DNA from: Siphonodentalium dalli
Lineage: Eukaryota > Mollusca > Scaphopoda > Gadilida > Siphonodentaliidae
Assembly: GCA_032622095.1 (NCBI GenBank)
Contig: CP136067.1
Span: forward strand, 199,230,052-199,294,051
Direction of reading: 5' to 3'
Length of the DNA stretch: 64,000 nt
Each line of letters starts with the position of its first letter. The first letter of the stretch is position 1. The notes below the pieces were generated by a model that was not told the origin of the DNA, did no database searches, and saw only the letters and a list, made by a program, of their open reading frames with translations. This document shows positions 45,317-55,259 of this stretch, in pieces. The position numbers and the translations under genes were made by a program.

Positions 45317-47810
45317 ACTACAAGATATTCGGGTGGAAATTACATGTAGTCGTGATATATAAATTTAACTTAGAATTTAACTTCTGCTTAAACATTCCCC
45401 CCCCCCCCCAGCAGTTGGAAACTTTCCAACTGATGCCAATTTAAAACCAAAAAATGTTGACCAAAAGCAGAAATACGTTGCTGTTGGCCTACAAAATAAA
45501 TTTCCCCACTAATGACTGGTTATAAATTCGAACAAACAGAACAATTTCGAGATGTATAAGGTGTAAACTTTCCAACTATCATGTTGCGCCAGGTAAGATT
45601 TTCCAATTGAACTTTTTATGCAAACCAGCCGGAATATATACTGTAAAATCGTTTTAATTCGTGGGGGTCTGTTATTCGTTGATTTCGTAGTTTTGCTCAA
45701 CCACGAAATCAACAACCAACGAAATAATTGACTCTTGCGTTGAATGAGCAAAAAACCTATCTAACATACGAGCTGGAAATGAAGATCGGGCATTACGTCT
45801 ATTTTCAAAATGTCGTAAAATGTATGCAGAAAAACAGAAGACGAGATGAAAATCTTTTTCATTACAATATCATTCATTCACCGTATAAAAAATTAATATG
45901 TTACGTCATCTGATCTCGGCTATGATAGTTTGTATAACAATACTCAATGCATTGGTTTCTTTACAGGGCTATTGGTTTACTAGAGTACCCACGTGCAGAC
46001 TACATAATACAATAAATACCTACTTGGCCAAAGTTTGAAATGAAGCTGGTAGCTATTATGGTAATGATTTCGTGATGTGCTTTCAGCGCAGAAATACCTC
46101 GGGGTCTAATTTCTCATTAGTACACAAATAATTTAATGTCATGCAGCTGTTATTGTTGGATCTGTTGATGTGCATAAAAATGATATCTGATCCACGAATT
46201 CTTTTACCGACGAAAAAGCCTTTTGATGACAAACCGCGAAAATTGATGCCAACGAAATCAAAGCCAATCGCAGTACAACATTATCGCGAGGAAGTTATGT
46301 TATGGAAATCTTCAACTTATAATTTAACATTGCACCCCCACCCCAACCCAACGGAAATTTCCATTTTCATCAGGCCCTTATGTTGCAATTTTTTAATTGC
46401 TGTTCATTCCAACTGTTGGACATTTCTGATGTAACACGTTCTGAATGGTTTATGGACACCAGCTAAGTGACATATCACTAGATCCCGAGATTATATATCA
46501 AGAAATATATATTTGTTATGCATGGTAAATTTAAAAAGCGATTAGTTCACTCGTGTGCGGAAAGTTGATAACATTTCAATGCTCTTCTTTGACTCAAGTG
46601 ATGTGGTTCGAGTATCCCCAGCGGTGGTGTCGAACTTGGAATTATAACCTGCTCCAGCAGGTCCCTCGAAACACACCAAATTATAACCAGCAGGTCCCTC
46701 GAAACACACCAAATTCCCATGTCCAGGATATTCCATTGCCCCCCCCCCCCATCCACCCTGTTCGGCCGAAAAGGTTTTACCTTTACAAAAGATTTGCAAC
46801 TATTCATCATGACACCCACTGATGGTTACTTAAATAACGAACTTACACCAAAAGTTGAAAAATATCTGATTTTTTGTCCAGAACAACATATTTCAGATTA
46901 TAAATATTATATTGGTTGAAAAAATTATCAAAACGATTTCGACCTATTATTGGTTTGACGGGCGGGATACGTGAGACCCCCTCAACACGGTAAACATGTT
47001 CCTGATGTCTTGGTATACACCAAGTCTGTGTATTAGTGTGTCGAATATTTTTAGAGCTATTTCGATTTACCAAAATCATTAATATTTTTAGGATTATCTC
47101 AAAATCGAGCGTTCAAAAATTATATTGGCCTTTATAATAATTTGGCTCACCACACGCAGCTTTGGTCTCCGTTCTGTAAGATAGAAGCATCATAATAATG
47201 ACCGTTATATATACACACTATATGTCCATTATGTTCCAACATTCGCGAAGAGCTACAACCCTATAACATCAGTGGCTGAATCTGCCTTCACGCTGAGGCA
47301 TTCGCCCCGCTATCGTGCTTACAAGTTGACCACATTGAATATACACGAACTTTCAGATTAATTGATGATCACTGATTATTCACATCCTCACTTCGTGGCA
47401 CTCAGGTCATGGATTGACAATCGACAACAATGTGCGTTAGGCCAAGCAAAATTAATTATTGCTGGCTCATTTCAGATGACTATTTACCACATGTGTATAG
47501 TCAGTGTCCATTTGATGTTTGTGGGGGGTCTATGTGTGTATGAATGTTCATGCAGCACAAAAATCTAGCTCTATAGTCGGACTTACTTTTTCCCCCAGAA
47601 ATCTAGTGGTATTTTACACGAGGCGTGTGGAATCAAGGACCGCGAAGTAGGTGGGGTTTAAGACAGATATCGCCCTCGCTGTCGGGAATTCGTCCAAATA
47701 AACCCTCGGCTACGCATCGAGGAATTATTTTTTCCGAATATCCGACAGCTTGGGGAATATCCTATACAGAACATTGCATAGCTGGACTACTATTCCTTCA
47801 ATATCATTAA
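45317..47810. other. No gene recognised; small foldback
   Basis: At 45676-45725 GTTGATTTCGTAGTT and AACCACGAAATCAAC form a hairpin with a short loop, and related ACCGCGAAAATTGATGCCAA sequence lies at about 46233. 45410-45620 resembles the interior of the hAT-like elements (GGAAACTTTCCAACTGATG). No coding gene supported. Confidence 0.5.
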
Positions 47811-47811
47811 A

Positions 47812-48037
47812 TGATTTTATGATATAATAAAATCGAATTATTGATATCATTAAATGCTTACTTATTTTGTGATATCAATATATTCGATTTTGTGATATCA
47901 CAAAATTAATTTATGATATCACTAATTCCAATTTGTGATATCTTAAACATTTTAAATCATTTTTGTGATATAACTAATTCCCCAACATGTTATGATATCA
48001 ATAATTCGAATTATAGATATCAATAAATCAAACTTAA
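47812..48037. repeat. GATATC-rich cluster
   Basis: About ten TGATATCA/TGATATC-type palindromes in 225 bases, spaced 15-35 bases apart and joined by AATTCGAATT-like sequence. Resembles an old palindromic element or decayed tandem repeat. Confidence 0.7.
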
Positions 48038-48039
48038 CT

Positions 48040-49130
48040 CAACACAATGTAATGATGTCTCCCAGCTACCAAGGACGTTTATAGTCTCCCCATGGGATAC
48101 GGTCCTGCTACAAACAATTACACCTGTTTGGATCTAGCCAAATCGATTACATCTGACCGTCCGATACGCGCAGAATTAATTGTTCTTGGATGCAGTCGCA
48201 CTTTTCATGACCGAAGACTTAAGAGTCACCAGTGGCACGCCTATGCACCCTTATCTTACACCTTGCATATACAAGATAAATATATGTCAATTATTTCAAA
48301 ATTGTAGTAAAATATCTCCAGAAAATACGCCTCGTACAAAAATTGCTTCAAACATCGCTATTTTGCATTTGTTACATTGGTTGACTACACAGACATAAGT
48401 TATCATCGACGACAAACTACATGTGTATTCAATGAATGAAACAACAAAACGACCGAATCAACTCTCGTGCTACACATATTTTATGTTTTACGTGTGCGGA
48501 GAAATGTGTAGGGTACAACTTACATATGACAGTCTCGAAACGATGGTCCATCGGAAAAAATTTGCAGGCACGTATGCTGATTTTTTACTTTCGACCCTTG
48601 TTGGGACCCACCCACCCCCGCGTCCAAATTTTTTTTCGTTTTCGGCAGTTTTTTCCGACCATTTTTGGACAGCCACCCCCCCCTTTTAAAACACTAAAAC
48701 AGAGATTTGAGGGGGGATATTCACTGTAAACAGCTGTATATATATGAATTTCTGTGCATAATATTAGGCATGGATGTTAACATTGACATGTAAATAGGAA
48801 CGAGTCATTTTGGGGTCATTCGGCCAAAACAAAAGCATGGCTGCCAGGGGCCATCTTGGATTTCAACATTCAATCCATTAGCATGGGCTACAGGCTATAC
48901 TGTTTGTCTGATCATCTTGAAATTTGTCATTTATGTTAATATTGACATATATATGTGTTTTAAGCCACACTCATTGCAAAAACAGTCAAAAATACTTCCA
49001 GGAAAAATATATTTGGGTTGCGGTAAACATTGTTTGTTGGTCCTATCGACCATGCATCCACCCACCCCGGCATACGTGCCCGGAAAAAACTTTTTTCCAC
49101 CCCCTGTACGAGAGAGAAATTTCATGGTCT
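48040..49130. other. No gene recognised
   Basis: At about 48536-48680 and 49040-49125 related stretches (CCATCGGAAAAAATTTGCAG and its approximate complement, CACCCACCCC) form a loose inverted pair. No coding gene. Confidence 0.4.
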
Positions 49131-49300
49131 CCTATCTCTTCAAAATAGAAGCCTCATAAAAAGACTATGCATATTCCTAAGGTGTGCCTTTAAGAAGATG
49201 TCCTGCTCTATATGAGCGGAATCATTTATTGTTATGGTTGAACTCATGTAATTATCCTACTTGTTAAGTTTGTCGCCTATGATTGTGTAATGTAATTTAA
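49131..49300 (+). pseudogene. Short LINE C-terminal fragment (family E)
   Basis: From about 49135 the frame reads LQNRSLIKRLCIFLRCAFKK, stop near 49213. It aligns with the end of the 22550 fragment (ENMSILKRVCIFLKCEFKEL). Only about 25 residues remain, followed by AT-rich sequence that may be its 3' region. Confidence 0.5.
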
Positions 49301-49309
49301 TTACGGCTC

Positions 49310-50385
49310 TATACATAAACATGCATAATAATGTACATTTGTATATAAAATGAACAATGATGAAGTGATATCCAAATGTGTGTACATACTACATAGTGTA
49401 AAGCAATGCCCTAAATAGCTCAATGAGAGCTTTCCGATGAATGGCAACAAGCCATATTTGCGACTAAATCCTGAAAAGTTACCAATAATTCTGCTGTGGT
49501 TAAGGAGTCGATTATTTAGGTCATTGCTGTAAATACGTTTTGCTTGTTTCACTGTTATGTGGCTTTTCCAATAAATCAATCGATCAAAACAGCGAGATTA
49601 TAACGGTTCTGTAAATAATTGAGGCGCGTTAATGCACTTTCAGAAGGATTTTCACCAGCATCAATCGTGTGTGTTTGGCCTCTCTAGCGAGATTTTTAAA
49701 GTTCTGTAAATAAATAAAATATCAACATATATCGGAAGCTCCACCACAAAACCTTTATTCACAAACTCATAAATATTACAGTGAAACAATTAAATCAGAT
49801 CAATTATAATTCAGGATAAAAAAAACCTAAATAAATCTTACTTAATAAATTAATAACGAACAGTCATCATGATTTGGCCAGATGATTCCAGTTTGGGTTA
49901 CTTTATGGGAATAATGTAAGAAATATATGCTTTTCGTTTATAAATAAGCTATAACAGTACAACATTACGACTCATAATTATCAAACTTGACGTAAATGTG
50001 TTTGCATTATATGAATTTCTAGTCTGAAATAATAAATATAGATGACATGAAATGAGTATTTCTCTGATATATTTATGAAACGAGTATAAGAAATTGTCTG
50101 AGGCTCGGAAAAACTGAAAACTCGAGTCATTAATATCATATATATATATAACAGAGAAACACGAATTCCATATTATGTTTATCACTTTTAGAATTGCTCT
50201 TTGCTTAAAAGAGCCACAAAAAAGTAAATTCTTAAAGAAATATATTTCTAGATGTTTTTACTCGCGGAGACGAAATGCCGTGAGACAGAAATACGTAAGC
50301 CAATCAACATCCCGGAATTTCGGCGTTGATCAATCAAACCGTGTCGTGGTATTGATATTAAGAAGTCAGTGCTTAAATGTACTCA
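49310..50385. other. No gene recognised
   Basis: AT-rich, short frames only; a short TA run near 50141. Confidence 0.4.
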
Positions 50386-50389
50386 ACCC

Positions 50390-50645
50390 GATTTAACGCT
50401 CCTAAATTACTATTTCTTTGGCGTCGGGGGTAAAAATATTTGACTCGAGTCGAGGAACACACACATCAAAGCTCAGAGTGATCAGATAACGATTTTTGAA
50501 GTTTGTTATTTCAATTATTTGTGGCCCAGACACACGCCGTCAAATGGATGGTCTCGGTCAAAATTGCGGATGATGATGGATAACTCTAAAAACAAGTGAT
50601 AATACGGCCATATTTCGTTAAACAAAATGTTGATAAATAACACGT
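50390..50645. repeat. Dispersed repeat of about 260 bp, copy 2
   Basis: Second copy of the repeat at 40668-40935, with GTGATAATACGGCCATATTT and AACTCTAAAAACAAGTGATA conserved. Confidence 0.8.
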
Positions 50646-50813
50646 TTTGGGAAATTCTATACCATAGTTGACAATGGTTAGCATTATTTTGTTGCAATTA
50701 ATCGATTCTGATAACTAAAGCGTCTTTTGAAGAAATGTTGTTGTTGCTGTATCTTGATGATATGGGGACCCTCAAATCGGAATGAGTACCTTTAAAATTA
50801 AACTTTGTGAATT

Positions 50814-51078
50814 ATGTGGGGGTGCGACCGATCCGGATGTACACTGGTACGGATTCGTGGCTAGTTATTTGTGTTCAGAGTCATATACGGATGCACGCTG
50901 GTATAGGATATAGGATACGGATGCATGCTGGTACCATATTTAACATAACCAAATTTGATACCAGCATGCAACCGTATCCTATATACCGGTGTGTCTCCGT
51001 ATATGACTCTGAACACAAACACTCAGTCGTGAATCTGTACCCGTACCAGTGTTCATCCGGATTGGTCGTCCCCGTGAT
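50814..51078. mobile_element. Foldback element, arms about 120 bp
   Basis: The left arm (GTGGGGGTGCGACCGATCCG, GTGTTCAGAGTCATATACGG, GCATGCTGGTACCA) is mirrored by the right arm 50957-51076. The GGATGCACGCTGGTA and GGATACGGATGCATGCTGGT blocks are related to each other, so each arm contains a short repeat. Loop of about 15 bases. Non-coding. Confidence 0.85.
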
Positions 51079-51372
51079 TATTAACTCGCGTTATTTCGTG
51101 CTATTTCGCCCAAAGGGAGACTATAACTTGGGAAAGTTGGATTTCACTATGTCAACAGATTTCACATGTGTCACTTGGTTTACCAATATGAGTAAATGTT
51201 AGCCCGAAATTACCATTGCTTTTCTTTGTTATCATATGGAATTGTATTAAACCAGCTCCGAATCGGATCAAATCAGCCCAATATATATTGGCATGTGTCA
51301 ATGGTACAACTGTATACCGAGAACAATCAGCAACAATAAATAAAGATGCATGCATCAGATCGCCCATGAATT

Positions 51373-51423
51373 AGTATATATATTTTTTGGGAAATCTGTG
51401 TGTGGGTGTGTGGGTGTGTGAGG

Positions 51424-51458
<35 letters not shown>

Positions 51459-52060
51459 AGGGACGGTGTGCGAGGGTGTGTGTGTGTGTGTGTGTCTGTC
51501 TGTCTGTGTGTTCGCGATGGACTCGAAAACGACAGAACCGATTTCGATGAAACTTGGTATGTGGGGGTACTTTCGGCCGGGGAGTGGCATGGGCCTGTTA
51601 ATTTGCCCGTGCGACGTGACATTGACCTTGAAATCGGGTCATTTCAAGTTCAAACGCCCGAGTATCACGGGATTTCGATGAAAATTAGTGTCTAGGGATA
51701 CTTTCGTATGGGGAGTGTCGTAAGCCTATTCGTTTGGGTCAATTCAAGGTCAAATCGTGAAATTTTATGGGATTTCGACGAAATTTGATACGTGGGGTTA
51801 CTTTTGTCCACTGAGTGTTTTGGACGGGTCAAATCGTGACCCCGACCTGACCTTCAAAATGATCAATTCGAGGTCAAATCTGGTAAAACCGGATGGATTT
51901 CGACGGGTACTTTTGTCGGGTACTTTTGTCCGGGCATTGTTTTCGACGGACCCCCCCCCCCTGACCTTGACCTTCAAAATGGACAATTCAAGGTCAAATC
52001 GCGCAATTCGCCGAAAAGCAGAGGGGAAACAGCCCGGACGAAGTCGGGTCCACCTGCTAA
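51373..52060 (+). mobile_element. Helitron-like non-autonomous element, diverged copy
   Basis: The TG/TCTG microsatellite, CGATGAAACTTGGTATGTGG, TTGACCTTGAAATCGGGTCA and final CCCGGACGAAGTCGGGTCCA then CCTGCTAA match the 26-kb copies. The end is CTAA rather than CTAG, still within the Helitron CTRR rule. The start is eroded. Confidence 0.65.
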
Positions 52061-52269
52061 AACGGGTAATGTCCAATTATTCATTTTATGCTTGTTCTTG
52101 GTAACCACTTAATGAGTATTTTAAATGAAATTTGTGACGTGAAATGAAGTAAAAAATGATACGATATTTTGTACATGGACGGAAACTTTGTAGTGGCGTA
52201 TTTACGATGAGAAGAAGCAAATAGTTAATTAAAAGTAGAATAGTTCATATTATTACTGAAGTAAATAGG

Positions 52270-52935
52270 TTTATAAAAATGTGAATTAAAACATTAAACT
52301 CAATACCATGTGCGTGTGTTCACAGCGGGTCACAGGTAGGGACGCAGTGCCAGGAGTTGGGGTGTAAGTATTTATATTGTATGGGACACTGTCGGGTCTA
52401 TTTGAAAATTTCATGTGCATATATTCACGTCATGTCATCACATATAGGGACGCGACGACAGGTGGTTGGGGTGCACGTATGTACTTTTTTTTCTAATATT
52501 GATTGTGACACTGCCGGGTCTGTTTGACAATTCCGTGTGCATGTTCTCACGACTGGTTATATGTAGTGACGCGTCGACATGGGGTTGACGTGTATGCACT
52601 TATATTGCATGGGACCATGTATGTTTGAACATTTCATGTGCATGTTTTCACATGTCATAATATGGCCATGTAGAGACGTGGCGACATGGGGTTAGGGTGT
52701 ACGTACTAATATTGCATGGGACACTGTCTGGTTTATTTGATTATTTCATGTGTATGTCATCAAGGCTGATCACATCACCACAGAGGCGTGACACATGGGG
52801 TTGGTGTACGTATACTTATATTGCATGCAACACTGTCGGGTCGGTTTGAACATTTCATGTGTATGTTCTCATGGCTGGTCACAGCGGCGTGGTACGAGGG
52901 GTTGGGTATACATACTTTTATTGCATTTGATTATA
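52270..52935. repeat. Degenerate tandem repeat of about 110 bp, six units
   Basis: Repeated order TTTCATGTGCATGT..TCAC, GGGACGCGACGACATGGGGT, GTACGTA..TTATATTGCATG, GGACACTGTCGGGT at about 110-base spacing. Units are 70-85 percent alike by eye. Confidence 0.75.
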
Positions 52936-52939
52936 TAGG

Positions 52940-53470
52940 CAGCATCTTCTATTTGATATATCTCAAATTGCATATGTATAATTGTGGTGACAAGTAGATA
53001 AGCTGACGTTTCTTTTCCGAATTCCGGAAACATGAACCCCAACATCCATCTTGGATTTTACTCTTTGCATCATTAAAGTCTTTGGAATACGTTACAGCCC
53101 CATTTGTTCGTCTGCATATTGGATGTGTGACGATTTGAATCTATCGGCAAACCATATAGCCCACATTTATGAGCAGGTAATTATCAAATTGTACATGCAC
53201 GATCAAGCTTCATATCTAGGGCAATTTGGCCATGTAAGCACCATGCATGTGCTTGTTCGTGAGTACACCAGACATCTCGTTCTGATAGATGCGTATATTT
53301 GAAGTTCTAATATTAAATGTATAACATTTCCCCATGTACGTGACTATTTTTTGTAAAATAATTCATCGGCGATCTGATGCATGCATCTTCTTTTCTTGTT
53401 ATTATATGATGTACTGTAATACAATATTCTCGTTCAGTCATGGACACCGAGTTATCGGCAGTCGACGACT
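52940..53470. other. No gene recognised; inverted match to 51.35 kb
   Basis: GATCTGATGCATGCATCTTC at about 53370 is the reverse complement of sequence at about 51345 (GATGCATGCATCAGATCGCC). No gene seen. Confidence 0.5.
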
Positions 53471-53476
53471 CCAAAT

Positions 53477-54240
53477 AACATATCACGAACCCCTCCCAAC
53501 CATCCCGCGGCGGAACCCATCTGTGCATACCAATCGGTGTAACATATCACGAACCTCTCCCAACCATCCCGCGGCGGAACCCATCTGTGCATACCAATCA
53601 GTGTAACATATCACGAACCCCTCCCAACCATCCCGCGGCGGAACCCATCTGTGCATACCAATCGGTGTAACATATCACGAACCCCTCCCAACCATCCCGC
53701 GGCGGAACCCATCTGTGCATACCAATCAGTGTAACATATCACGAACCCCTCCCAACCATCCCGCGGCGGAACCCATCTGTGCATACCAATCAGTGTAACA
53801 TATCACGAACCCCTCCCAACCATCCCGCGGTGGAACCCATCTGTGTATATCAATCAGTGTAACATATCACGAACCCCTCCCAACCATCCCGCGGCGGAAC
53901 CCATCTGTGCATACCAATCAGTGTAACATATCACGAACCCCTCCCAACCATCCCGCGGCGGAACCCATCTGTGCATACCAATCAGTGTAACATATCACGA
54001 ACCCCTCCCAACCATCCCGCGGTGGAACCCATCTGTGTATATCAATCAGTGTAACATATCACGAACCCCTCCCAACCATCCCGCGGCGGAACCCATCTGT
54101 GTATACCAATCAGTGTAACATATCACGAACCCCTCCCAACCAGCCCGCGGCGGATTCCATCTCTGTATACCAATCGGTGTAACATATCACGACACAACCT
54201 CCCAACCATCCCGCGGCGGAACCCATCTATGTATACCAAT
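53477..54240 (-). repeat. 64-bp minisatellite, reversed block (about 12 units)
   Basis: Tandem units spaced 64 bases apart, each with the complement of the GATATGTTACACYGATTGGT and GGTTCCGCCGCGGGATGGTT blocks. Units are very similar (C/T change in the CGGTGTA/CAGTGTA part, GCATACC/GTATATC variants). It lies downstream of the minus-strand SDR exon in the same gene-relative orientation as the right-hand array. Confidence 0.93.
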
Positions 54241-54242
54241 GG

Positions 54243-54410
54243 TAATGATTGACCAATATTTTTCAAATTGCTTGCGGAATTAAAAAGTGACTTGCCCAAC
54301 TTTTGCCAAATGAAAATATTTTTTGCCAAATGAAAATATTTTTTGCCAAATGTGAATTATTTTTGCCATTGTCAAATTTGGCAAGTGGCAGTGCGAACCC
54401 TGGACACAAG
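54243..54410. repeat. Short 19-bp tandem repeat in left SDR intron
   Basis: Three copies of a block around TTTTGCCAAATGAAAATAT, then degenerate TTGCCATTGTCAAATTTGGC. This segment has no counterpart in the right arm, so it is an insertion specific to the left copy or a loss on the right. Confidence 0.65.
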
Positions 54411-54417
54411 TACTCAC

Positions 54418-54549
54418 CTGAATAGCGGCGACATTCCGGGCACACCCGATGACGATCATCCCCTCCCGAGAAAGTCGTTTAGCAATGACAGCCCCTATCC
54501 CAGAAGATGCACCGGTGACCAGCACTTTGCGTCCATGCCACTTCTCCAT
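54418..54549 (-). CDS. SDR-family dehydrogenase (DHRS11-like), first coding exon, mirror minus-strand copy
   Basis: This is the mirror copy of the SDR first exon: 44 codons with TGASSGIG, and the same CAG|GTGAGT donor. Against the plus copy I count two substitutions in 132 bases, His for Arg at residue 5 and a synonymous change in Arg38. The surrounding palindrome arms are more diverged: an approximately 80-base stretch just upstream of the start is present in the plus copy and replaced here by a CT-rich segment. The intron runs left through a short ATTTTTTGCCAAATGAAA repeat and then the 64-bp minisatellite. No second exon is visible to the left. It may be a real second gene, a dead duplicate or an assembly fold-back. 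Confidence 0.72.
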
Positions 54550-55105
54550 AATCACACCACGAACGAAACACAGAGAGAGAGATATGTTTATTGCATCGCT
54601 GTGCAAACAATAACGCGTATTCAAGATATGCAAACAACTTTGTTTGGATAAAATAGTATGGAACGCCGTATAGCTTCCTTGTGTTAAGCTCAAGCAATAT
54701 AATTATGTGGTTAATAAATCAATTTATGTGTTTAGGTAGTCAATATCTGCAGGTATTTTGCCAATATATGTGGTTATAGTTAGTCAATATAATGATATTG
54801 ACTAACTAACCACATTATTATATTGGCAAAATACCTGCATATACATTGGCTACCTAAACACATAAATTGATTTATTAACCACATAATTATATTGCTTGAG
54901 CTTAACACAAGGAAGCTGTACGGCGTTCCATACTATTTTATCCAAACAATGTTGTTTGCATATCTTGAATACACATTATTGTTCGCACATGCAGCGATGC
55001 AATTTATCAAACAGTTTTACAATGCGCGTTGAACTGGGATCTGGCTAACGTCCGATACTTGTGTTATACATGTGCTAGCTGTCTTGTGTCGTTAGTTGTG
55101 TGATT

Positions 55106-55237
55106 ATGGAGAAGTGGCGTGGACGCAAAGTGCTGGTCACCGGTGCATCTTCTGGGATAGGGGCTGTCATTGCTAAACGACTTTCTCGGGAGGGGATGAT
55201 CGTCATCGGGTGTGCCCGTAATGTCGCCGCTATTCAG
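55106..55237 (+). CDS. SDR-family dehydrogenase (DHRS11-like), first coding exon, plus-strand copy
   Basis: This exon encodes 44 residues starting MEKWRGRKVLVTGASSGIGA and ending CARNVAAIQ. It has the complete Rossmann start of a short-chain dehydrogenase/reductase: the hydrophobic strand VLVTG, the dinucleotide-binding TGASSGIG motif, the helix AVIAKRLSREG, and strand two MIVIGCAR, whose terminal arginine commonly favours NADP(H). The MEKW...VVGCAR-type context is that of the DHRS11 group of NADPH-dependent ketosteroid/carbonyl reductases (from memory of the family). The exon ends exactly at CAG|GTGAGT, phase 0. The intron then enters the 64-bp minisatellite. Catalytic Ser-Tyr-Lys residues would be in later exons beyond the window. 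It differs from the mirror copy at two bases, one of them changing residue 5 (Arg here, His there). Confidence 0.85.
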
Positions 55238-55259
55238 GTGAGTATACTTGTGTCAGTTG

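Larger units (their letters stand above)
54418..55237. repeat. Large imperfect palindrome holding two head-to-head SDR first exons
   Basis: The sequence folds back on itself around about 54792, where AGTTAGTCAATAT is followed by AATG and its complement. Left arm 54418-54790 mirrors right arm 54794-55237, with indels near 54560-54620 and 54990-55100. The mirror symmetry continues outward, because the 64-bp minisatellite is in reverse orientation on the left (53477-54240) and forward on the right (55260 onward). The two start codons are 556 bases apart, facing away from each other, so the palindrome centre would be a shared bidirectional promoter if both copies are expressed. Confidence 0.9.
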
